DNA of 64,000 bases, taken from the NCBI GenBank assembly GCA_021776525.1, contig JAJFFT010000005.1, positions 350,443-414,442 of the forward strand, written 5' to 3'. The position numbers and the translations under genes are program-made. Every line of letters begins with the position of its first letter. The first letter of the stretch is position 1. The notes beneath the pieces were generated by a model. It was not told the DNA's origin, searched no databases, and saw nothing but the letters and a program-made list of their open reading frames with translations. Below are positions 48,994-58,915 of the stretch, in pieces. Source of the DNA: Robiginitomaculum sp. GTDB lineage: Bacteria > Pseudomonadota > Alphaproteobacteria > Caulobacterales > Maricaulaceae.

Positions 48994-49415
48994 CCTGTAT
49001 GGACCGCTTTGACAATATCCCTGCGCCGAAAAATCTGTCCGGCCGCAGACCAATTACCGTCGATGATTTCATGTATCAAACACCAGGTCCGAAACGAATC
49101 ATATTCTTTGCCCGCATGCTGTGAAACTAGTTCGTCTACGTCGGCGACAAGCCCTGCTTTGCGCTCGTCATCCAGTACACCTTCTGGAATGCTGATCAGA
49201 ACGCGATAATGAATCTCCTCAATAGGTTTTCCCGCAACGTAAAACGTACCTGTTGGTTGTTCATAGACAAACCCCCAAGAGATCGCCTGGGCCATTGCAC
49301 TGTCGGCGGGGGCCCCTTCCCATTTCAACAGACAGTCAGTTAAAGCCTTCATCAGCTTATTCTGAACAGGTTTTGAAATGGAATTTTCGGGGCAGGTGAA
49401 TTCAATCATTGGCAT
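48990..49415 (-). CDS. tautomerase-superfamily protein
   Basis: 141 residues starting MPMIEF; after Met removal Pro-1 would be the catalytic base, as in 4-oxalocrotonate tautomerase, MIF and cis-3-chloroacrylic acid dehalogenase. Length and two-repeat layout fit the cis-CaaD/MIF size class. The C-terminal IIDGNWSAAGQIFRRRDI matches the family's second half. Substrate unknown. AAGGAACC precedes the ATG. It is divergent from the HxlR regulator, whose operator dyad covers the space, and its stop overlaps the thioesterase start. Confidence 0.8.
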   Translation of the reverse strand: MPMIEFTCPENSISKPVQNKLMKALTDCLLKWEGAPADSAMAQAISWGFVYEQPTGTFYVAGKPIEEIHYRVLISIPEGVLDDERKAGLVADVDELVSQHAGKEYDSFRTWCLIHEIIDGNWSAAGQIFRRRDIVKAVHTG

Positions 49416-49438
49416 AGTAGGTTCCTTTTTATGGTCTT

Positions 49439-49476
49439 GTTATGCAACCAATCATGTTTGGTTGCATAACGCAACC
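49439..49476. promoter_or_regulatory. HxlR operator: three alternating half-sites
   Basis: GTTATGCAACCAA (49439-49451) and TTGGTTGCATAAC (49458-49470) are perfect 13-base inverted arms around a 6-base spacer. A third half-site GCAACC (49471-49476) forms a second dyad with GGTTGC (49460-49465). Located between divergent tautomerase and hxlR-type genes, it should bind the encoded regulator. Confidence 0.7.
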
Positions 49477-49495
49477 ACATATGTCATTATTTCTT

Positions 49496-49972
49496 ATGTC
49501 TCGAAAACGATTTGATACGCACAATTGTTCTATCGCCGGCACGCTGGAACTCGTTGGTGACTGGTGGACATTGCTGGTGGTGCGTGAGGCCTTTTTTGGC
49601 TCTCGGACATTCACCCAATTTCTTCAAAACCTGGGAATATCACGCAATATACTGACCGACCGTCTAGAGAAACTGGTCGAAGCGGATATTCTTGAAAAGC
49701 ATTACCCCAAAGCACAATCACAACGCGCCCAGTATATCCTGACGCATAAAGGCAAAGCTTTGCTGCCTGTGCTTGTGTCGATGATGCAATGGGGTGATCA
49801 ATGGGTGAATGAGGCGGGGGGCGCACCTGTCAAGCTCAGTGACCTTCAAACGGGTGAGCATTTACGCACCATGCAGGTGGAAACTGAAAACCTGAAAAAA
49901 CTAGACCTTGATCAACTGGCCATCACCCCAGGACCAGGGGCCAGTACATCTACGCTCAAACGTTTTGAATAA
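49496..49972 (+). CDS. HxlR-family transcriptional regulator
   Basis: 158-residue winged-helix regulator. The family pattern is NCSIAGTLELVGDWWTLLVVREAFFGSRTFTQFLQNLGISRNILTDRL (Cys near residue 10), then a wing region with YPKAQSQRAQYILTHKGKALLPVL. In relatives the conserved Cys senses electrophiles or thiol oxidants. The ATG at 49496 fits the usual distance to that Cys; earlier in-frame ATGs at 49442 and 49481 fall in or near the operator. No clear ribosome site precedes it. It likely controls itself and the tautomerase-thioesterase pair. Confidence 0.88.
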   Translation: MSRKRFDTHNCSIAGTLELVGDWWTLLVVREAFFGSRTFTQFLQNLGISRNILTDRLEKLVEADILEKHYPKAQSQRAQYILTHKGKALLPVLVSMMQWGDQWVNEAGGAPVKLSDLQTGEHLRTMQVETENLKKLDLDQLAITPGPGASTSTLKRFE

Positions 49973-50001
49973 AAAAGGCGGCCCGTTGGACCGCCTTTTT
50001 T
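49971..50001. terminator. bidirectional terminator between hxlR-type gene and rplQ
   Basis: A stem GGCGG/CCGCC, extendable to eight positions with one mismatch, is flanked by six A on one side and six T on the other. It can therefore end transcription of both convergent units, including the long ribosomal operon. Confidence 0.8.
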
Positions 50002-50019
50002 AATTCTGATGTGCAAAGA

Positions 50020-50442
50020 TCAATCTTCGCGTGCGGCCTCTTCGGCGGCAACCCGTTCGCGGTCGCCTTTGCCTTTGGCTTCCAGGTCGCGATCGACAAG
50101 TTCGATCACGGCGATCGGTGCGTTATCACCATGTCGATAGCCGGCTTTAAGGACCCGGGCATAACCGCCTTGGCGGTCTTTATAGCGTTCACCCATAATA
50201 TCAAAAAGCTTCTTGGTGGCGGCTTCGTCGCGCAGCCGTGCAGCAGCACGACGCCGTGATGCCAGATCGCCTTTTTTGGCCAAAGTGATCAGCTTTTCCA
50301 CAATCGGGCGAAGCTCTTTGGCTTTGGGCAGTGTTGTTGTGATTTGCTCATGCGTGATGAGTGACGCAGCCATATTGGCAAACATCGCTTTGCGGTGTTC
50401 GTGCGTTCTGTTGAGTTTGCGGTGCGCAATACCGTGGCGCAT
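50020..50442 (-). CDS. rplQ: ribosomal protein bL17
   Basis: 140 residues; last gene of the alpha operon. [20 protein letters not shown] and [26 protein letters not shown] identify it. It sits near the exit of the large-subunit tunnel. The C-terminus has a charged tail ([20 protein letters not shown]) slightly longer than E. coli's. It follows rpoA by 48 bases and ends at a strong bidirectional terminator. Confidence 0.98.
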   Translation of the reverse strand: MRHGIAHRKLNRTHEHRKAMFANMAASLITHEQITTTLPKAKELRPIVEKLITLAKKGDLASRRRAAARLRDEAATKKLFDIMGERYKDRQGGYARVLKAGYRHGDNAPIAVIELVDRDLEAKGKGDRERVAAEEAARED

Positions 50443-50490
50443 GGCGGTTTCTCCTAAAGATACGGATACACAGGCATCCGGTATGCAGAC

Positions 50491-51507
50491 TTAAATGTTG
50501 TCTTCGTGTTTCTTGGCGAGGTCGTCAATATTTTCTGGCGGCCAGCTCGGCGCTTCCATACCCAGATGCAGCCCCAGAGACGCCAGCACTTCTTTGATTT
50601 CATTCAAAGACTTGCGACCAAAGTTAGGGGTGCGGAGCATTTCGGCTTCGGATTTCAAAATCAGATCGCCAATATAAACGATGTTGTCGTTCTTCAGGCA
50701 GTTTGCGGAACGGACTGAAAGTTCCAGCTCATCAACCTTTTTAAGAAGTGCAGGATTGAAATCCAGTTCCTGTGCAGCATCAGCAGCTTTATCATCTTCA
50801 GGCTCTTCAAAGTTGATGAAGATCTGAAACTGATCTTGCAGAATACGTGCAGCAAAGGCCACGGCGTCTTCTGGCGTGATGGCACCATTGGTTTCGATAT
50901 CCATGGTCAGCTTGTCATAGTCAAGCACCTGACCTTCGCGAGCATTATCAACCGAGAATGCAACGCGGCGAACCGGGCTGAAGAGAGAATCAACAGCAAT
51001 CAGACCAATCGGAGCGTCTTCCGGACGGTTTTTATCGGCAGGCACATAGCCTTTGCCGGTATTCACCGTGAATTCCATACGGATGCTGGCACCGTCATCA
51101 AGCATGCATAGGACGTGATCCTTGTTCAGGACCTCGACGTCTGCAGTTTCCTCGATCATGCCTGCAGTGACCTCACATGGGCCTGTGGCGGTCAATACGA
51201 CGCGCTTGGGGCCTTCATTGTGCATTACCATGGCGATTTTCTTGATATTGAGAACAATATCCGTGACATCTTCGCGAACACCCTGAATGGATGAAAATTC
51301 GTGAACGATGCCGTCGATTTGAACCGCCGTCACTGCCGCACCCTGCAAGGATGACAAAAGCACCCGGCGCAGGCTGTTGCCTAATGTTGTCCCAAACCCA
51401 CGTTCCAGCGGCTCAGCAATAATCTGAGCCTTGCACGACTCGTCATGCCCAGGCTTAACCACAGGCTTCATAGGACGGATCAGTTCTTGCCAGTTTTTTT
51501 CCAGCAC
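50491..51507 (-). CDS. rpoA: RNA polymerase alpha subunit
   Basis: 338 residues. The N-terminal domain (about 1-235) with [20 protein letters not shown] forms the alpha dimer and docks beta and beta'. A linker leads to the C-terminal domain (about 255-325; [39 protein letters not shown]), which contacts UP elements and activators. Translation starts at GTG, supported by AGAGG 8 bases upstream and by the conserved KNWQELI following. It lies between rpsK and rplQ. Confidence 0.98.
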   Translation of the reverse strand: MLEKNWQELIRPMKPVVKPGHDESCKAQIIAEPLERGFGTTLGNSLRRVLLSSLQGAAVTAVQIDGIVHEFSSIQGVREDVTDIVLNIKKIAMVMHNEGPKRVVLTATGPCEVTAGMIEETADVEVLNKDHVLCMLDDGASIRMEFTVNTGKGYVPADKNRPEDAPIGLIAVDSLFSPVRRVAFSVDNAREGQVLDYDKLTMDIETNGAITPEDAVAFAARILQDQFQIFINFEEPEDDKAADAAQELDFNPALLKKVDELELSVRSANCLKNDNIVYIGDLILKSEAEMLRTPNFGRKSLNEIKEVLASLGLHLGMEAPSWPPENIDDLAKKHEDNI

Positions 51508-51573
51508 GATAGCACCTCTTGATTGTTCCGGCGGCTTTGATCACACACCAGAAAAGAATAGATAAACGGAGTA

Positions 51574-51963
51574 CTAAACCCGGCGGCGTTTTGGTGGACG
51601 ACAACCATTATGCGGGATCGGTGTAACGTCGCGAATTGTGGTGATGGTAAAGCCAATAGACTGCAAAGCCCGCAAAGCGGATTCGCGACCAGAGCCTGGC
51701 CCACAAACATTGACCTCAAGGGTCTTCATGCCATGTTCCTGGGCCTTCTTGCCGGCATCCTCAGCAGCCAACTGGGCTGCGTAAGGTGTGGATTTACGTG
51801 AGCCCTTAAAGCCCATAACCCCAGCAGTAGACCACGCAATGGCATTACCCTGTGCGTCGGTAATGGTGATCATTGTGTTATTGAAGGTCGCACTGACGTG
51901 AGCAACACCAGACGTGATGTTTTTTCGGTCAGCGCGACGAACGCGTGTCGGTTCCTTAGCCAT
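51574..51963 (-). CDS. rpsK: ribosomal protein uS11
   Basis: 129 residues. [40 protein letters not shown] and the basic tail [18 protein letters not shown] are characteristic. It binds the platform of the small subunit near the E site. It starts 12 bases after rpsM in the alpha operon. Confidence 0.98.
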   Translation of the reverse strand: MAKEPTRVRRADRKNITSGVAHVSATFNNTMITITDAQGNAIAWSTAGVMGFKGSRKSTPYAAQLAAEDAGKKAQEHGMKTLEVNVCGPGSGRESALRALQSIGFTITTIRDVTPIPHNGCRPPKRRRV

Positions 51964-51975
51964 ATCTCTTTCGCC

Positions 51976-52344
51976 TTATTTCTTCTTGCCGGCAATGGCT
52001 TTTGCAGGGCCTTTGCGGGTGCGGGCATTGGTGTGTGTGCGCTGACCGCGAACCGGTAAGCCACGACGGTGTCGCAAGCCGCGATACATGCCAAGGTCCA
52101 TCAACCGCTTGATGTTGACGGCGGTGTCACGGCGCAAATCGCCTTCGACCATATAGTCGCTGTCGATGGTTTCGCGCACTTTGAGCACTTCAGCATCGGT
52201 CAGCTCTGCGACGCGGCGTTCAGGCGTAATGCCAGCCTTTTCGCAAATCTGTTTCGCATGTGCGGGACCGATCCCGTGTATGTACGTCAGCGCAATTTCT
52301 ACGCGCTTATTCGTCGGTATGTTAACGCCGGCAATCCGAGCCAC
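51976..52344 (-). CDS. rpsM: ribosomal protein uS13
   Basis: 122 residues. It begins [25 protein letters not shown] and contains [25 protein letters not shown]. It bridges the subunits at the head of the 30S. The start codon is GTG with GGAG 8 bases upstream. A 140-base gap separates it from adk and holds a possible promoter, so the alpha operon may have its own start of transcription here. Confidence 0.98.
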   Translation of the reverse strand: MARIAGVNIPTNKRVEIALTYIHGIGPAHAKQICEKAGITPERRVAELTDAEVLKVRETIDSDYMVEGDLRRDTAVNIKRLMDLGMYRGLRHRRGLPVRGQRTHTNARTRKGPAKAIAGKKK

Positions 52345-52384
52345 TATTCATTCTCCATAAAACACGCCGCAAACGAACAGCTGC

Positions 52385-52407
52385 CGATTGCGTCGATAAT
52401 GCAATCG
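52385..52407 (-). promoter_or_regulatory. hairpin in the rpsM leader
   Basis: CGATTGC-N9-GCAATCG forms a seven-pair stem about 40 bases before the rpsM start. It could be part of an autoregulatory site of the alpha operon; this is inference from position. Confidence 0.35.
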
Positions 52408-52439
52408 CCAGTGACTCTGCTCTTTTGCGGAGGCCGCTT

Positions 52440-52467
52440 TCTATCCGTCTTCCGCCCCACCCGTCAA
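52440..52467 (-). promoter_or_regulatory. candidate promoter of the alpha operon
   Basis: On the minus strand TTGACG (52467-52462), 16 bases, GATAGA (52445-52440), located in the adk-rpsM gap about 100 bases before rpsM. Confidence 0.4.
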
Positions 52468-52484
52468 CCGGGTAAGTCACTTGT

Positions 52485-53054
52485 TTATCCCAAATCCAGC
52501 ATAAGAGCGACGGCACCGGCGACGGCGTCGATACTCTCCATGCCATTTACTTCCTTTAACAGGCCCCTGCTCTCATAAAATGGCAGCAAAGGCGCCGTTT
52601 GTTCGTTGTACGCGTTCAGACGAACCTTGAACGAGGTGGGGTTGTCATCATCCCGCCCCTGCTCTTCGAAACGCAGTGTAATTCTTTTCAGCAGTGCTTC
52701 GTCATCAACACCCAGACGAATCACACAATGTACTTTGGTATCCCGTCCAGCCAGCAGGGCATCAAGTGCCTCGGCCTGAGCCAGATTGCGTGGAAAGCCA
52801 TCAAAGATAAAACCCGGTGCATTCTTGTGCGTATCCAGTTGTTCATCAATCAGGGCAATGACGATATCGTCCGAGACCAATTCACCGCGATCCATAATTC
52901 CGGCAACTTTTTTACCAAGATCAGAACCGGATGAGCGCGCAGCGCGCAGCATATCACCGGTCGACAGTTGAATGTAACCACGCTCGGAAACCAGTCTCTT
53001 GGCTTGCGTGCCCTTGCCTGCCCCCGGAGGGCCAAAAATGACCAAATTCATCAT
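52485..53054 (-). CDS. adk: adenylate kinase, short LID form
   Basis: 189 residues interconverting ATP, ADP and AMP. The P-loop is FGPPGAGKGTQAKRL, the AMP site STGDMLRAA, and the DGFPRN motif follows. The LID is reduced to the short form (ITLRFEEQGRDDDNPTSFKVRL) without the ~30-residue insertion or zinc cysteines, as commonly found in alphaproteobacteria. The ATG overlaps the secY stop (ATGA); a second ATG follows immediately, so the true start is one of the two. Confidence 0.97.
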   Translation of the reverse strand: MMNLVIFGPPGAGKGTQAKRLVSERGYIQLSTGDMLRAARSSGSDLGKKVAGIMDRGELVSDDIVIALIDEQLDTHKNAPGFIFDGFPRNLAQAEALDALLAGRDTKVHCVIRLGVDDEALLKRITLRFEEQGRDDDNPTSFKVRLNAYNEQTAPLLPFYESRGLLKEVNGMESIDAVAGAVALMLDLG

Positions 53055-54382
53055 CTGCGGCGGCCCCGCAATTTGGTTTTCTTGATCAGGCCTTCATATT
53101 GGTGTGCCAGCAAATGCGATTGAATTTGCGCCACAGTATCCATGGTTACGCTGACCACAATCAGGATGGATGTCCCACCAAGATAAAACGGTACGCTGTA
53201 GGCATTGACCAGAATAACCGGCAACAGACACACAGCTGTCAGATAGAAGGCCCCGATAACGGTCAGGCGTGACAGAACATAGTCGAGATATTCTGCGGTC
53301 CGCTTGCCAGGGCGAATGCCCGGCAAAAAGCCACCATTTTTACGCAGGTTATCAGCGGTTTCCTCTGGATTGAAAACAATCGAGGTATAGAAAAACGCGA
53401 AAAACATAATGCCCGCGCCATATGTCAACAGATAGAGCGGTTGGCCCTGGCCTAGTGATGCCACAACCGTGCGCAGCCATTCTGGACCGGACTGGGCTGA
53501 AAAGCCTGCGGCCGTTGCTGGAAGCAGTAAAAGTGATGAGGCAAAAATTGGCGGGATAACGCCGGCTGTGTTTAATTTCAGCGGCAGGAAGGAACTGTCA
53601 CCACCAAAGGCCTTATTGCCATGTTGTCGCTTGGGGTACTGGATCAGCAAGCGCCGTTGTGAACGCTCGATAAAGACGATGAAAAACACCACGCCGACGG
53701 CAAGAGCTGTCAGAAGAAGCAAACCAATAAAGCTGAACTGGCCAACGCGGGTCATATCAAGGGCACGGAAGATTGCGGTTGGCAGACCAGCAACGATACC
53801 GGCAAAAATAATCAGCGAGACACCATTACCAACGCCGCGCGCCGTCACTTGTTCGCCCAGCCACATCAGGAACATCGTGCCACCCACCAGGGTGATGACG
53901 GTCGAGGCCTTGAAGAACATGCCGGGATCCCCGACAACGCCTTGAGAGCTTTCCAGCCCAATGGCTATGCCATAGGCCTGTACAGTGGCCAACAGTACCG
54001 TCAGATAACGGGTGTATTGGTTGATCTGTTTGCGCCCTGCTTCGCCCTCTTTTTTCAACGCTTCCAGTGATGGAACGCTGCTGGTCATCAATTGCATGAT
54101 GATTGAGGCCGAAATGTAAGGCATGACGTTCAGGGTGAATATGGCCAGACGGCTAATAGCACCGCCCGAGAACATATTCATCATGCCCAAAATACCCTTT
54201 TGTGTGTTTTCAAACACAGCGGCATAGGCGTCCAGATTGATGCCGGGAATAGGAATATAGGTGCCAAGGCGATAAACAATCAGCGCGCCAAGGGTAAACC
54301 AGATACGCTTTTGCAGCTCCTTGGCCTTACCAAAGGCGCCGAAATTCATATTCGCGGCAAGCTGTTCAGCGGCTGAAGCCAT
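53051..54382 (-). CDS. secY: protein translocase subunit SecY
   Basis: 443 residues, ten membrane helices, forming the SecYEG channel for protein export. The conserved IPIPGINLDAYA near the N-terminus, GGAISRLAIFTLNVMPYISASIIMQL, the cytoplasmic loop QRRLLIQYPKRQHG and the C-terminal LLAHQYEGLIKKTKLRGRR are all present. It follows rplO by 59 bases and overlaps adk, its usual neighbour at the end of the spc operon. Confidence 0.98.
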   Translation of the reverse strand: MASAAEQLAANMNFGAFGKAKELQKRIWFTLGALIVYRLGTYIPIPGINLDAYAAVFENTQKGILGMMNMFSGGAISRLAIFTLNVMPYISASIIMQLMTSSVPSLEALKKEGEAGRKQINQYTRYLTVLLATVQAYGIAIGLESSQGVVGDPGMFFKASTVITLVGGTMFLMWLGEQVTARGVGNGVSLIIFAGIVAGLPTAIFRALDMTRVGQFSFIGLLLLTALAVGVVFFIVFIERSQRRLLIQYPKRQHGNKAFGGDSSFLPLKLNTAGVIPPIFASSLLLLPATAAGFSAQSGPEWLRTVVASLGQGQPLYLLTYGAGIMFFAFFYTSIVFNPEETADNLRKNGGFLPGIRPGKRTAEYLDYVLSRLTVIGAFYLTAVCLLPVILVNAYSVPFYLGGTSILIVVSVTMDTVAQIQSHLLAHQYEGLIKKTKLRGRRR

Positions 54383-54441
54383 GGTACCCTATTCCCGTAT
54401 ACATCAGATCGGTCAAACGTGTGGGCAAAGCCCGGTTTGAC

Positions 54442-54924
54442 TTACTCTTTGGTTGGCGCAGCCTTTTTAGGCGCAACAGTAACGCTGCCACCGGCTTTTT
54501 CCACAGCAGCAATAGCCGCCTTGGTCGCACCGGTAACGCTTAATGTTACTTTGGCCTTCAAGGTGCCCGTTGCAAGGAGGCGAATGCCATCGCGTTTGCG
54601 ACGGACAACACCAGAGGCAACCAAAGCATCCTCATCAAGCGCCTTTTTGACGTCGACTTTTTTGGCATCAATGGCCGCTTGCAACTTGCCAATGGTCAGT
54701 TCCGCATAGCGGGACTGATTGTGTGGCGTAAAGCCACGTTTTGGCAAACGCATGTGCAACGGCATTTGACCGCCTTCGAAGCCTTTAATCGCAACGCCTG
54801 AGCGGGATTTTTGGCCTTTGACACCACGTCCGGCGGTTTTACCTTTGCCGGAGCCTGGGCCACGGCCCAGACGAGTGCGGTTTTTGGTTGCGCCAGGATT
54901 GTCGCTAAGTTCGTTCAGTCTCAT
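54442..54924 (-). CDS. rplO: ribosomal protein uL15
   Basis: 160 residues. [22 protein letters not shown] begins the protein at the ATG at 54924; a longer in-frame extension overlaps rpmD and is rejected. [18 protein letters not shown] is diagnostic. The last ~15 residues are alanine/lysine-rich ([13 protein letters not shown]). It starts 22 bases after rpmD. Confidence 0.98.
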   Translation of the reverse strand: MRLNELSDNPGATKNRTRLGRGPGSGKGKTAGRGVKGQKSRSGVAIKGFEGGQMPLHMRLPKRGFTPHNQSRYAELTIGKLQAAIDAKKVDVKKALDEDALVASGVVRRKRDGIRLLATGTLKAKVTLSVTGATKAAIAAVEKAGGSVTVAPKKAAPTKE

Positions 54925-54946
54925 TTTTCTGCTCCAAAGAAAGCGC

Positions 54947-55144
54947 TTACTTAGCGCCTTCTTCCACAATGGTGACCATGTGTGCAACTTTGGCAATCAT
55001 GCCACGCACGGATGGTGTGTCTTCCAGGGTACGAACCCGGCCAATTTTACCAAGCCCAAGTCCAACCAACGTATCGCGTTGATCTTTGGGGCGGCGGATC
55101 GGGCTACCTGTTTGGCGCACCGTCACTGTTTTTGCTTTAGCCAT
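54947..55144 (-). CDS. rpmD: ribosomal protein uL30
   Basis: 65 residues. [30 protein letters not shown] is the standard core, preceded by MAKAKTV. It is a small, non-universal large-subunit protein. It lies between rpsE and rplO, the usual spc order. Confidence 0.97.
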   Translation of the reverse strand: MAKAKTVTVRQTGSPIRRPKDQRDTLVGLGLGKIGRVRTLEDTPSVRGMIAKVAHMVTIVEEGAK

Positions 55145-55154
55145 CTTCTATTCC

Positions 55155-55730
55155 TTAGCCTTCTGCGCTGAGCGCGTCAGGGGCACTCGCACCATCTTGG
55201 CGACCAGCAACCAGGTCAGCGACCTTTTTACCACGTTTGGCGGCAATGGCACGGGGGCTGCGTTGTTTACGCAGCGCGTCCATTGTTGCCCGCACCATGT
55301 TGTATGGATTGGAGGAGCCGAGGCTTTTGGCCACAACATCCTGAACACCCAGAACTTCGAGCACTGCACGCATCGGACCACCGGCGATGACGCCAGTCCC
55401 CGGAGGTGCAGCACGAAGAAGAACTTTACCGGCGCCATGATGACCTTTGCCATCATGATGCAAGGTGCGGCCTTCGCGCAGCGGCACCCGGATCAGGGTC
55501 TTCTTGGCCTCTTCGGTGGCTTTGCGTATGGCTTCTGGCACTTCACGTGCTTTACCATGCCCAAAACCAACCCGGCCTTTTTCATCGCCAACCACCACAA
55601 GTGCAGCAAAGGAGAAGCGACGCCCGCCTTTGACCACCGTGGCTACACGGTTGATAAATACCAGACGGTCTGTGAACTCGTCTTTTTCCCGGTCGTCTCT
55701 GCGACCACGTTTTTCGTTACGGCCTGCCAT
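55155..55730 (-). CDS. rpsE: ribosomal protein uS5
   Basis: 191 residues. The double-stranded RNA-binding half shows [27 protein letters not shown], and the second half [28 protein letters not shown]. It helps fidelity and unwinding at the mRNA entry. A basic, Asp/Glu-rich first 20 residues and a short C-terminal tail are typical for alphaproteobacteria. Confidence 0.98.
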   Translation of the reverse strand: MAGRNEKRGRRDDREKDEFTDRLVFINRVATVVKGGRRFSFAALVVVGDEKGRVGFGHGKAREVPEAIRKATEEAKKTLIRVPLREGRTLHHDGKGHHGAGKVLLRAAPPGTGVIAGGPMRAVLEVLGVQDVVAKSLGSSNPYNMVRATMDALRKQRSPRAIAAKRGKKVADLVAGRQDGASAPDALSAEG

Positions 55731-55741
55731 TTTCCGCTCTC

Positions 55742-56098
55742 CTAGAACTTCAGGCCGCCGTCACGCGCGGCTTCCGCCAGCGCCTTGACACGTCCGTGGT
55801 AAATATAACCGCCGCGATCAAACACGACTTCCTTGATACCGGCTTTTTTAGCCCGCTCTGCAACCAGTTTGCCAACCTTAACGGCGGCATCTGCATTACT
55901 GGCGACTTTGGCTTTGGCATCTTTTTCCAAAGATGAAGCCTGTGCCAGTGTTACGCCTTTGGCATCGTCGATAACCTGAGCGTAAATATACTTGTTCGAG
56001 CGAAAAACTGAAAGCCGCGGTACGCCGCCAGACAGTTTTTTCAGGCGTGTGCGATTGCGCATGGCACGCCGTTTGAGTTTTGTACGTGGATCGATCAT
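55742..56098 (-). CDS. rplR: ribosomal protein uL18
   Basis: 118 residues; binds 5S rRNA with L5 and L25. [32 protein letters not shown] and [27 protein letters not shown] are diagnostic. It starts 2 bases after rplF. Confidence 0.98.
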   Translation of the reverse strand: MIDPRTKLKRRAMRNRTRLKKLSGGVPRLSVFRSNKYIYAQVIDDAKGVTLAQASSLEKDAKAKVASNADAAVKVGKLVAERAKKAGIKEVVFDRGGYIYHGRVKALAEAARDGGLKF

Positions 56099-56100
56099 GG

Positions 56101-56634
56101 CTATTTCTTCTTGCCTTCCTTGGACCGGACAAACTCGCCAACATACCGGACACCTTTGCCTTTGTAAGGCTCTGGTTTACGGAAGCGGCGGATTTCGGCG
56201 GCGGTTTGACCCACAGCCTGCTTATCCATACCAGTCACCGAGATCAGTGTGGGCTTGGGCGTTGCCAAACTCACACCGGGACGCGGCGTATAATTGACTT
56301 CGTGGCTGAAACCCAATTGCATGACAATGTTATTACCTTTCATTTGGGCCCGGTAACCAACACCGCGCAATTCGAGGTCTTTCTGAAATCCGGCGGTGAC
56401 GCCTTCAATCAGATTAGCCGCTAACGAGCGTTGCAGCCCCCACATGGCACGAGCGCGCTGGCTGTCATCAACCGGCGTAACAGTGAGAACACTGCCGTCC
56501 AGTTTAGCCTCGACTTCTCTTACAAAAGTCATGCTCAGCTCGCCTTTAGGGCCTTTGACCTTCAAGGATTTGCCGTTCAGTTCAGCGGTAACACCAGAGG
56601 GCATTTCAACCGGTTTTTTGCCAATACGTGACAT
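56101..56634 (-). CDS. rplF: ribosomal protein uL6
   Basis: 177 residues. [15 protein letters not shown] starts at the ATG at 56634; an in-frame extension into rpsH is rejected. The C-terminal [16 protein letters not shown] motif, which touches the sarcin-ricin region, is intact. It follows rpsH by 10 bases. Confidence 0.98.
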   Translation of the reverse strand: MSRIGKKPVEMPSGVTAELNGKSLKVKGPKGELSMTFVREVEAKLDGSVLTVTPVDDSQRARAMWGLQRSLAANLIEGVTAGFQKDLELRGVGYRAQMKGNNIVMQLGFSHEVNYTPRPGVSLATPKPTLISVTGMDKQAVGQTAAEIRRFRKPEPYKGKGVRYVGEFVRSKEGKKK

Positions 56635-56644
56635 ATCCGTTCCC

Positions 56645-57040
56645 CTAGCTGACCTGGCAAAGAATTTCGCCGCCAACATTGTGCTCTCGTGCTGTAGTAT
56701 CGGACATCACACCCTTTGGGGTGGAGATGATCGCAATACCAAGCCCGTTTTGCACACGTGGCAGGTCTTTGACAGATGAATACACACGGCGGCCAGGTTT
56801 CGAGACACGTTTAATCTCGGAAATTACTGGTTCACCTTCATAATATTTGAGCTCGATCTCAAAGGTCGCGAAGCCGTCTTGTTCAACTTCGGAATATCCA
56901 CGGATATAACCTTCGGTCTGGAGCACATCGAGTACACGCTTGCGCAGTCGCGATGCAGGGGTCACGGTTTTGCCGCGACGACGCATCAATGCATTGCGGA
57001 TACGAGTGAGCATATCGCCCAGCGGATCACTAATCGCCAT
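56645..57040 (-). CDS. rpsH: ribosomal protein uS8
   Basis: 131 residues; binds helix 21 of 16S rRNA and in E. coli represses the spc operon. [21 protein letters not shown] and the C-terminal [26 protein letters not shown] are standard. It follows rpsN by 10 bases. Whether it regulates this operon is not visible. Confidence 0.98.
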   Translation of the reverse strand: MAISDPLGDMLTRIRNALMRRRGKTVTPASRLRKRVLDVLQTEGYIRGYSEVEQDGFATFEIELKYYEGEPVISEIKRVSKPGRRVYSSVKDLPRVQNGLGIAIISTPKGVMSDTTAREHNVGGEILCQVS

Positions 57041-57050
57041 TGAAGCCTCC

Positions 57051-57356
57051 CTACCAGCTCGACTTGGTCACACCGGGGAGCTGACCTTGGTTGGCCAGTT
57101 CGCGCAGAGCGATCCGAGACATTTTAAATTTACGATAATACCCACGCGGGCGGCCCGTCAGTTCGCAACGGTTGCGAATTCTGGTTTCCGCCGAATTGCG
57201 AGGCATTTCAGACAGTTTGATCTGTGCTGCCATGCGCTCTTCGATGGGCAGTTCAATATTGCGCGCGATGTCTTTCAAACGAGCCCGTTTGGCGGCGTAA
57301 CGCTCGACCATACGGATCCGTTTCAAATTGCGTTCAATGGCACTATTCTTAGCCAT
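57051..57356 (-). CDS. rpsN: ribosomal protein uS14, zinc-independent long form
   Basis: 101 residues. It lacks the CxxC...CxxC zinc ribbon of the short form and ends in [34 protein letters not shown]. The ATG at 57356 starts [10 protein letters not shown]; the preceding in-frame codons belong to the rplE overlap region and are rejected. It follows rplE by 46 bases. Confidence 0.97.
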   Translation of the reverse strand: MAKNSAIERNLKRIRMVERYAAKRARLKDIARNIELPIEERMAAQIKLSEMPRNSAETRIRNRCELTGRPRGYYRKFKMSRIALRELANQGQLPGVTKSSW

Positions 57357-57402
57357 TAAGTCGTCCTCCAAGTGCGGGATTATACCCGCGTTCCCCAATG
57401 CG

Positions 57403-57969
57403 TTAGTTGGATTTGCCTCTGAAAGGAAAATCGAACTCAGCCAAAAGGGCCTTTGCTTCATCATCAGTTTTTGCTGTCGTGCAGACAACAATGTCCATGC
57501 CCCAGATTTGATCGATCTTGTCGTAATCAATCTCTGGAAACACAAGATGTTCTTTTAGGCCAAGAGCAAAATTGCCCCGCCCGTCAAAGCTCTTGCCGGA
57601 CAGGCCGCGAAAGTCGCGAACCCGTGGCAAAGCAATGTTCACCAAACGGTCAACAAATTCATACATTTGATCCCGACGAAGGGTGACCTTGGCGCCAATT
57701 TTCATGCCATCACGCAGTTTAAAACCAGCGATGGATTTTTTGGCAATTGTGGCCACCGGCTTCTGACCGGCGATCAAACCAAGATCGTTCAATACGCTCT
57801 TGATCTTTTTGCTGTCCTGAACTGCGGCACCAACCCCCATATTGATCACGATCTTGTCCAGACGCGGGATCTGCATAGGATTTTTATAGCCGAATTCTTT
57901 GACCATTTTTTCACGGATAGACGCATTATAGCGCGCCTTCATCCGTGGCTCATAAGTTGTCTCAGACAT
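57403..57969 (-). CDS. rplE: ribosomal protein uL5
   Basis: 188 residues. [36 protein letters not shown] and [12 protein letters not shown] define L5, which links 5S rRNA to the ribosome head. Its start overlaps the end of rplX by 8 bases. It has a slightly longer N-terminus ([15 protein letters not shown]) than E. coli L5. Confidence 0.98.
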   Translation of the reverse strand: MSETTYEPRMKARYNASIREKMVKEFGYKNPMQIPRLDKIVINMGVGAAVQDSKKIKSVLNDLGLIAGQKPVATIAKKSIAGFKLRDGMKIGAKVTLRRDQMYEFVDRLVNIALPRVRDFRGLSGKSFDGRGNFALGLKEHLVFPEIDYDKIDQIWGMDIVVCTTAKTDDEAKALLAEFDFPFRGKSN

Positions 57970-58279
57970 CAAGAACCTCGCCTGATTTTTTCGCAAAGCG
58001 AACCTTTTTGCCGTCTTTCAGAGTTTTGAACCCAACCCGTGTGGCTTTCCCTGTTTTTGGATCAGCTACCGCCAGGTTAGAGACGTGCATAGGCGCTTCC
58101 ATATCTTTAATGCCACCCGGATCGTATTGGGTCGGACGTGTATGGCGCTTGACCATATTAACGCCAGACACAACGGCCCGGTTTGTATCGGTGATCATCT
58201 TGACCACTTCGCCGGTACGACCTTTGTCTTTACCGGCAAGGACGATGACTTTATCGCCTTTTTTAATTTTCGCGGCCAT
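57962..58279 (-). CDS. rplX: ribosomal protein uL24
   Basis: 105 residues with the KOW motif near the N-terminus ([22 protein letters not shown]). It starts 23S rRNA assembly. The ATG at 58279 overlaps the rplN stop by one base (TGATG). Confidence 0.98.
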   Translation of the reverse strand: MAAKIKKGDKVIVLAGKDKGRTGEVVKMITDTNRAVVSGVNMVKRHTRPTQYDPGGIKDMEAPMHVSNLAVADPKTGKATRVGFKTLKDGKKVRFAKKSGEVLDV

Positions 58280-58647
58280 CACAGCACCTCCGGCGCTAAT
58301 GAGATGATTTTCATGTGTTTTTTAGCACGAAGTTCACGAGGAACAGGGCCAAAAATACGCGTACCAACAGGCTCGTTATTGTTGTTGATCAGCACTGCGG
58401 CATTGCCGTCAAAGCGGATCGTTGAACCATCGGCACGTTGAATGTCCTTGCGGGTACGCACCACTACGGCTTTACGCACTTCGCCTTTTTTCACTTTGCC
58501 CCGAGGAATTGCTTCCTTAACCGAAACAACAATGATGTCGCCAATGCGGGCATAGCGGCGCTTGGCACCACCTAATACCTTAATGCATTGTACGCGGCGG
58601 GCACCGGAATTATCGGCGACCTGTAAATTGCTTTGCATCTGGATCAC
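58279..58647 (-). CDS. rplN: ribosomal protein uL14
   Basis: 122 residues. [26 protein letters not shown] is the family start. The initiation codon is GTG at 58647: GGAGG lies 8 bases upstream, while the internal ATG three codons later would be 17 bases away. It separates the L24/L5 block from rpsQ by a 34-base gap. Confidence 0.98.
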   Translation of the reverse strand: MIQMQSNLQVADNSGARRVQCIKVLGGAKRRYARIGDIIVVSVKEAIPRGKVKKGEVRKAVVVRTRKDIQRADGSTIRFDGNAAVLINNNNEPVGTRIFGPVPRELRAKKHMKIISLAPEVL

Positions 58648-58681
58648 AGCAGGATCCTCCTAATCGCGTGGTTCCTGAAAA

Positions 58682-58915
58682 TCAGGCCTGCGCAATGACT
58701 TCCCAACGCTTCAGTTTAGACTTCGGCGCACACTCTTGAATGGTGACATTGTCACCCACTTTAAACGCATTCTTCTCGTCATGAGCATGATAGCGTTTCG
58801 ACCGACGTATGATTTTACGATACAGCGGATGCAGAAAGGTCCGTTCGACCTTTACCACGATTGTTTTGGCGCCCTTGTCGCTTACGACGACGCCAGTCAG
58901 AAGACGTTTGGGCAT
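58682..58915 (-). CDS. rpsQ: ribosomal protein uS17
   Basis: 77 residues, primary 16S rRNA binder. [47 protein letters not shown] is standard. Its ATG overlaps the rpmC stop by one base (TGATG). Confidence 0.97.
   Translation of the reverse strand: MPKRLLTGVVVSDKGAKTIVVKVERTFLHPLYRKIIRRSKRYHAHDEKNAFKVGDNVTIQECAPKSKLKRWEVIAQA

Noticed and set aside
55086..55745. 219-codon plus-strand frame opposite rpmD and rpsE
   Set aside because: It overlaps conserved ribosomal genes; His/Phe/Cys-rich composition indicates a shadow.
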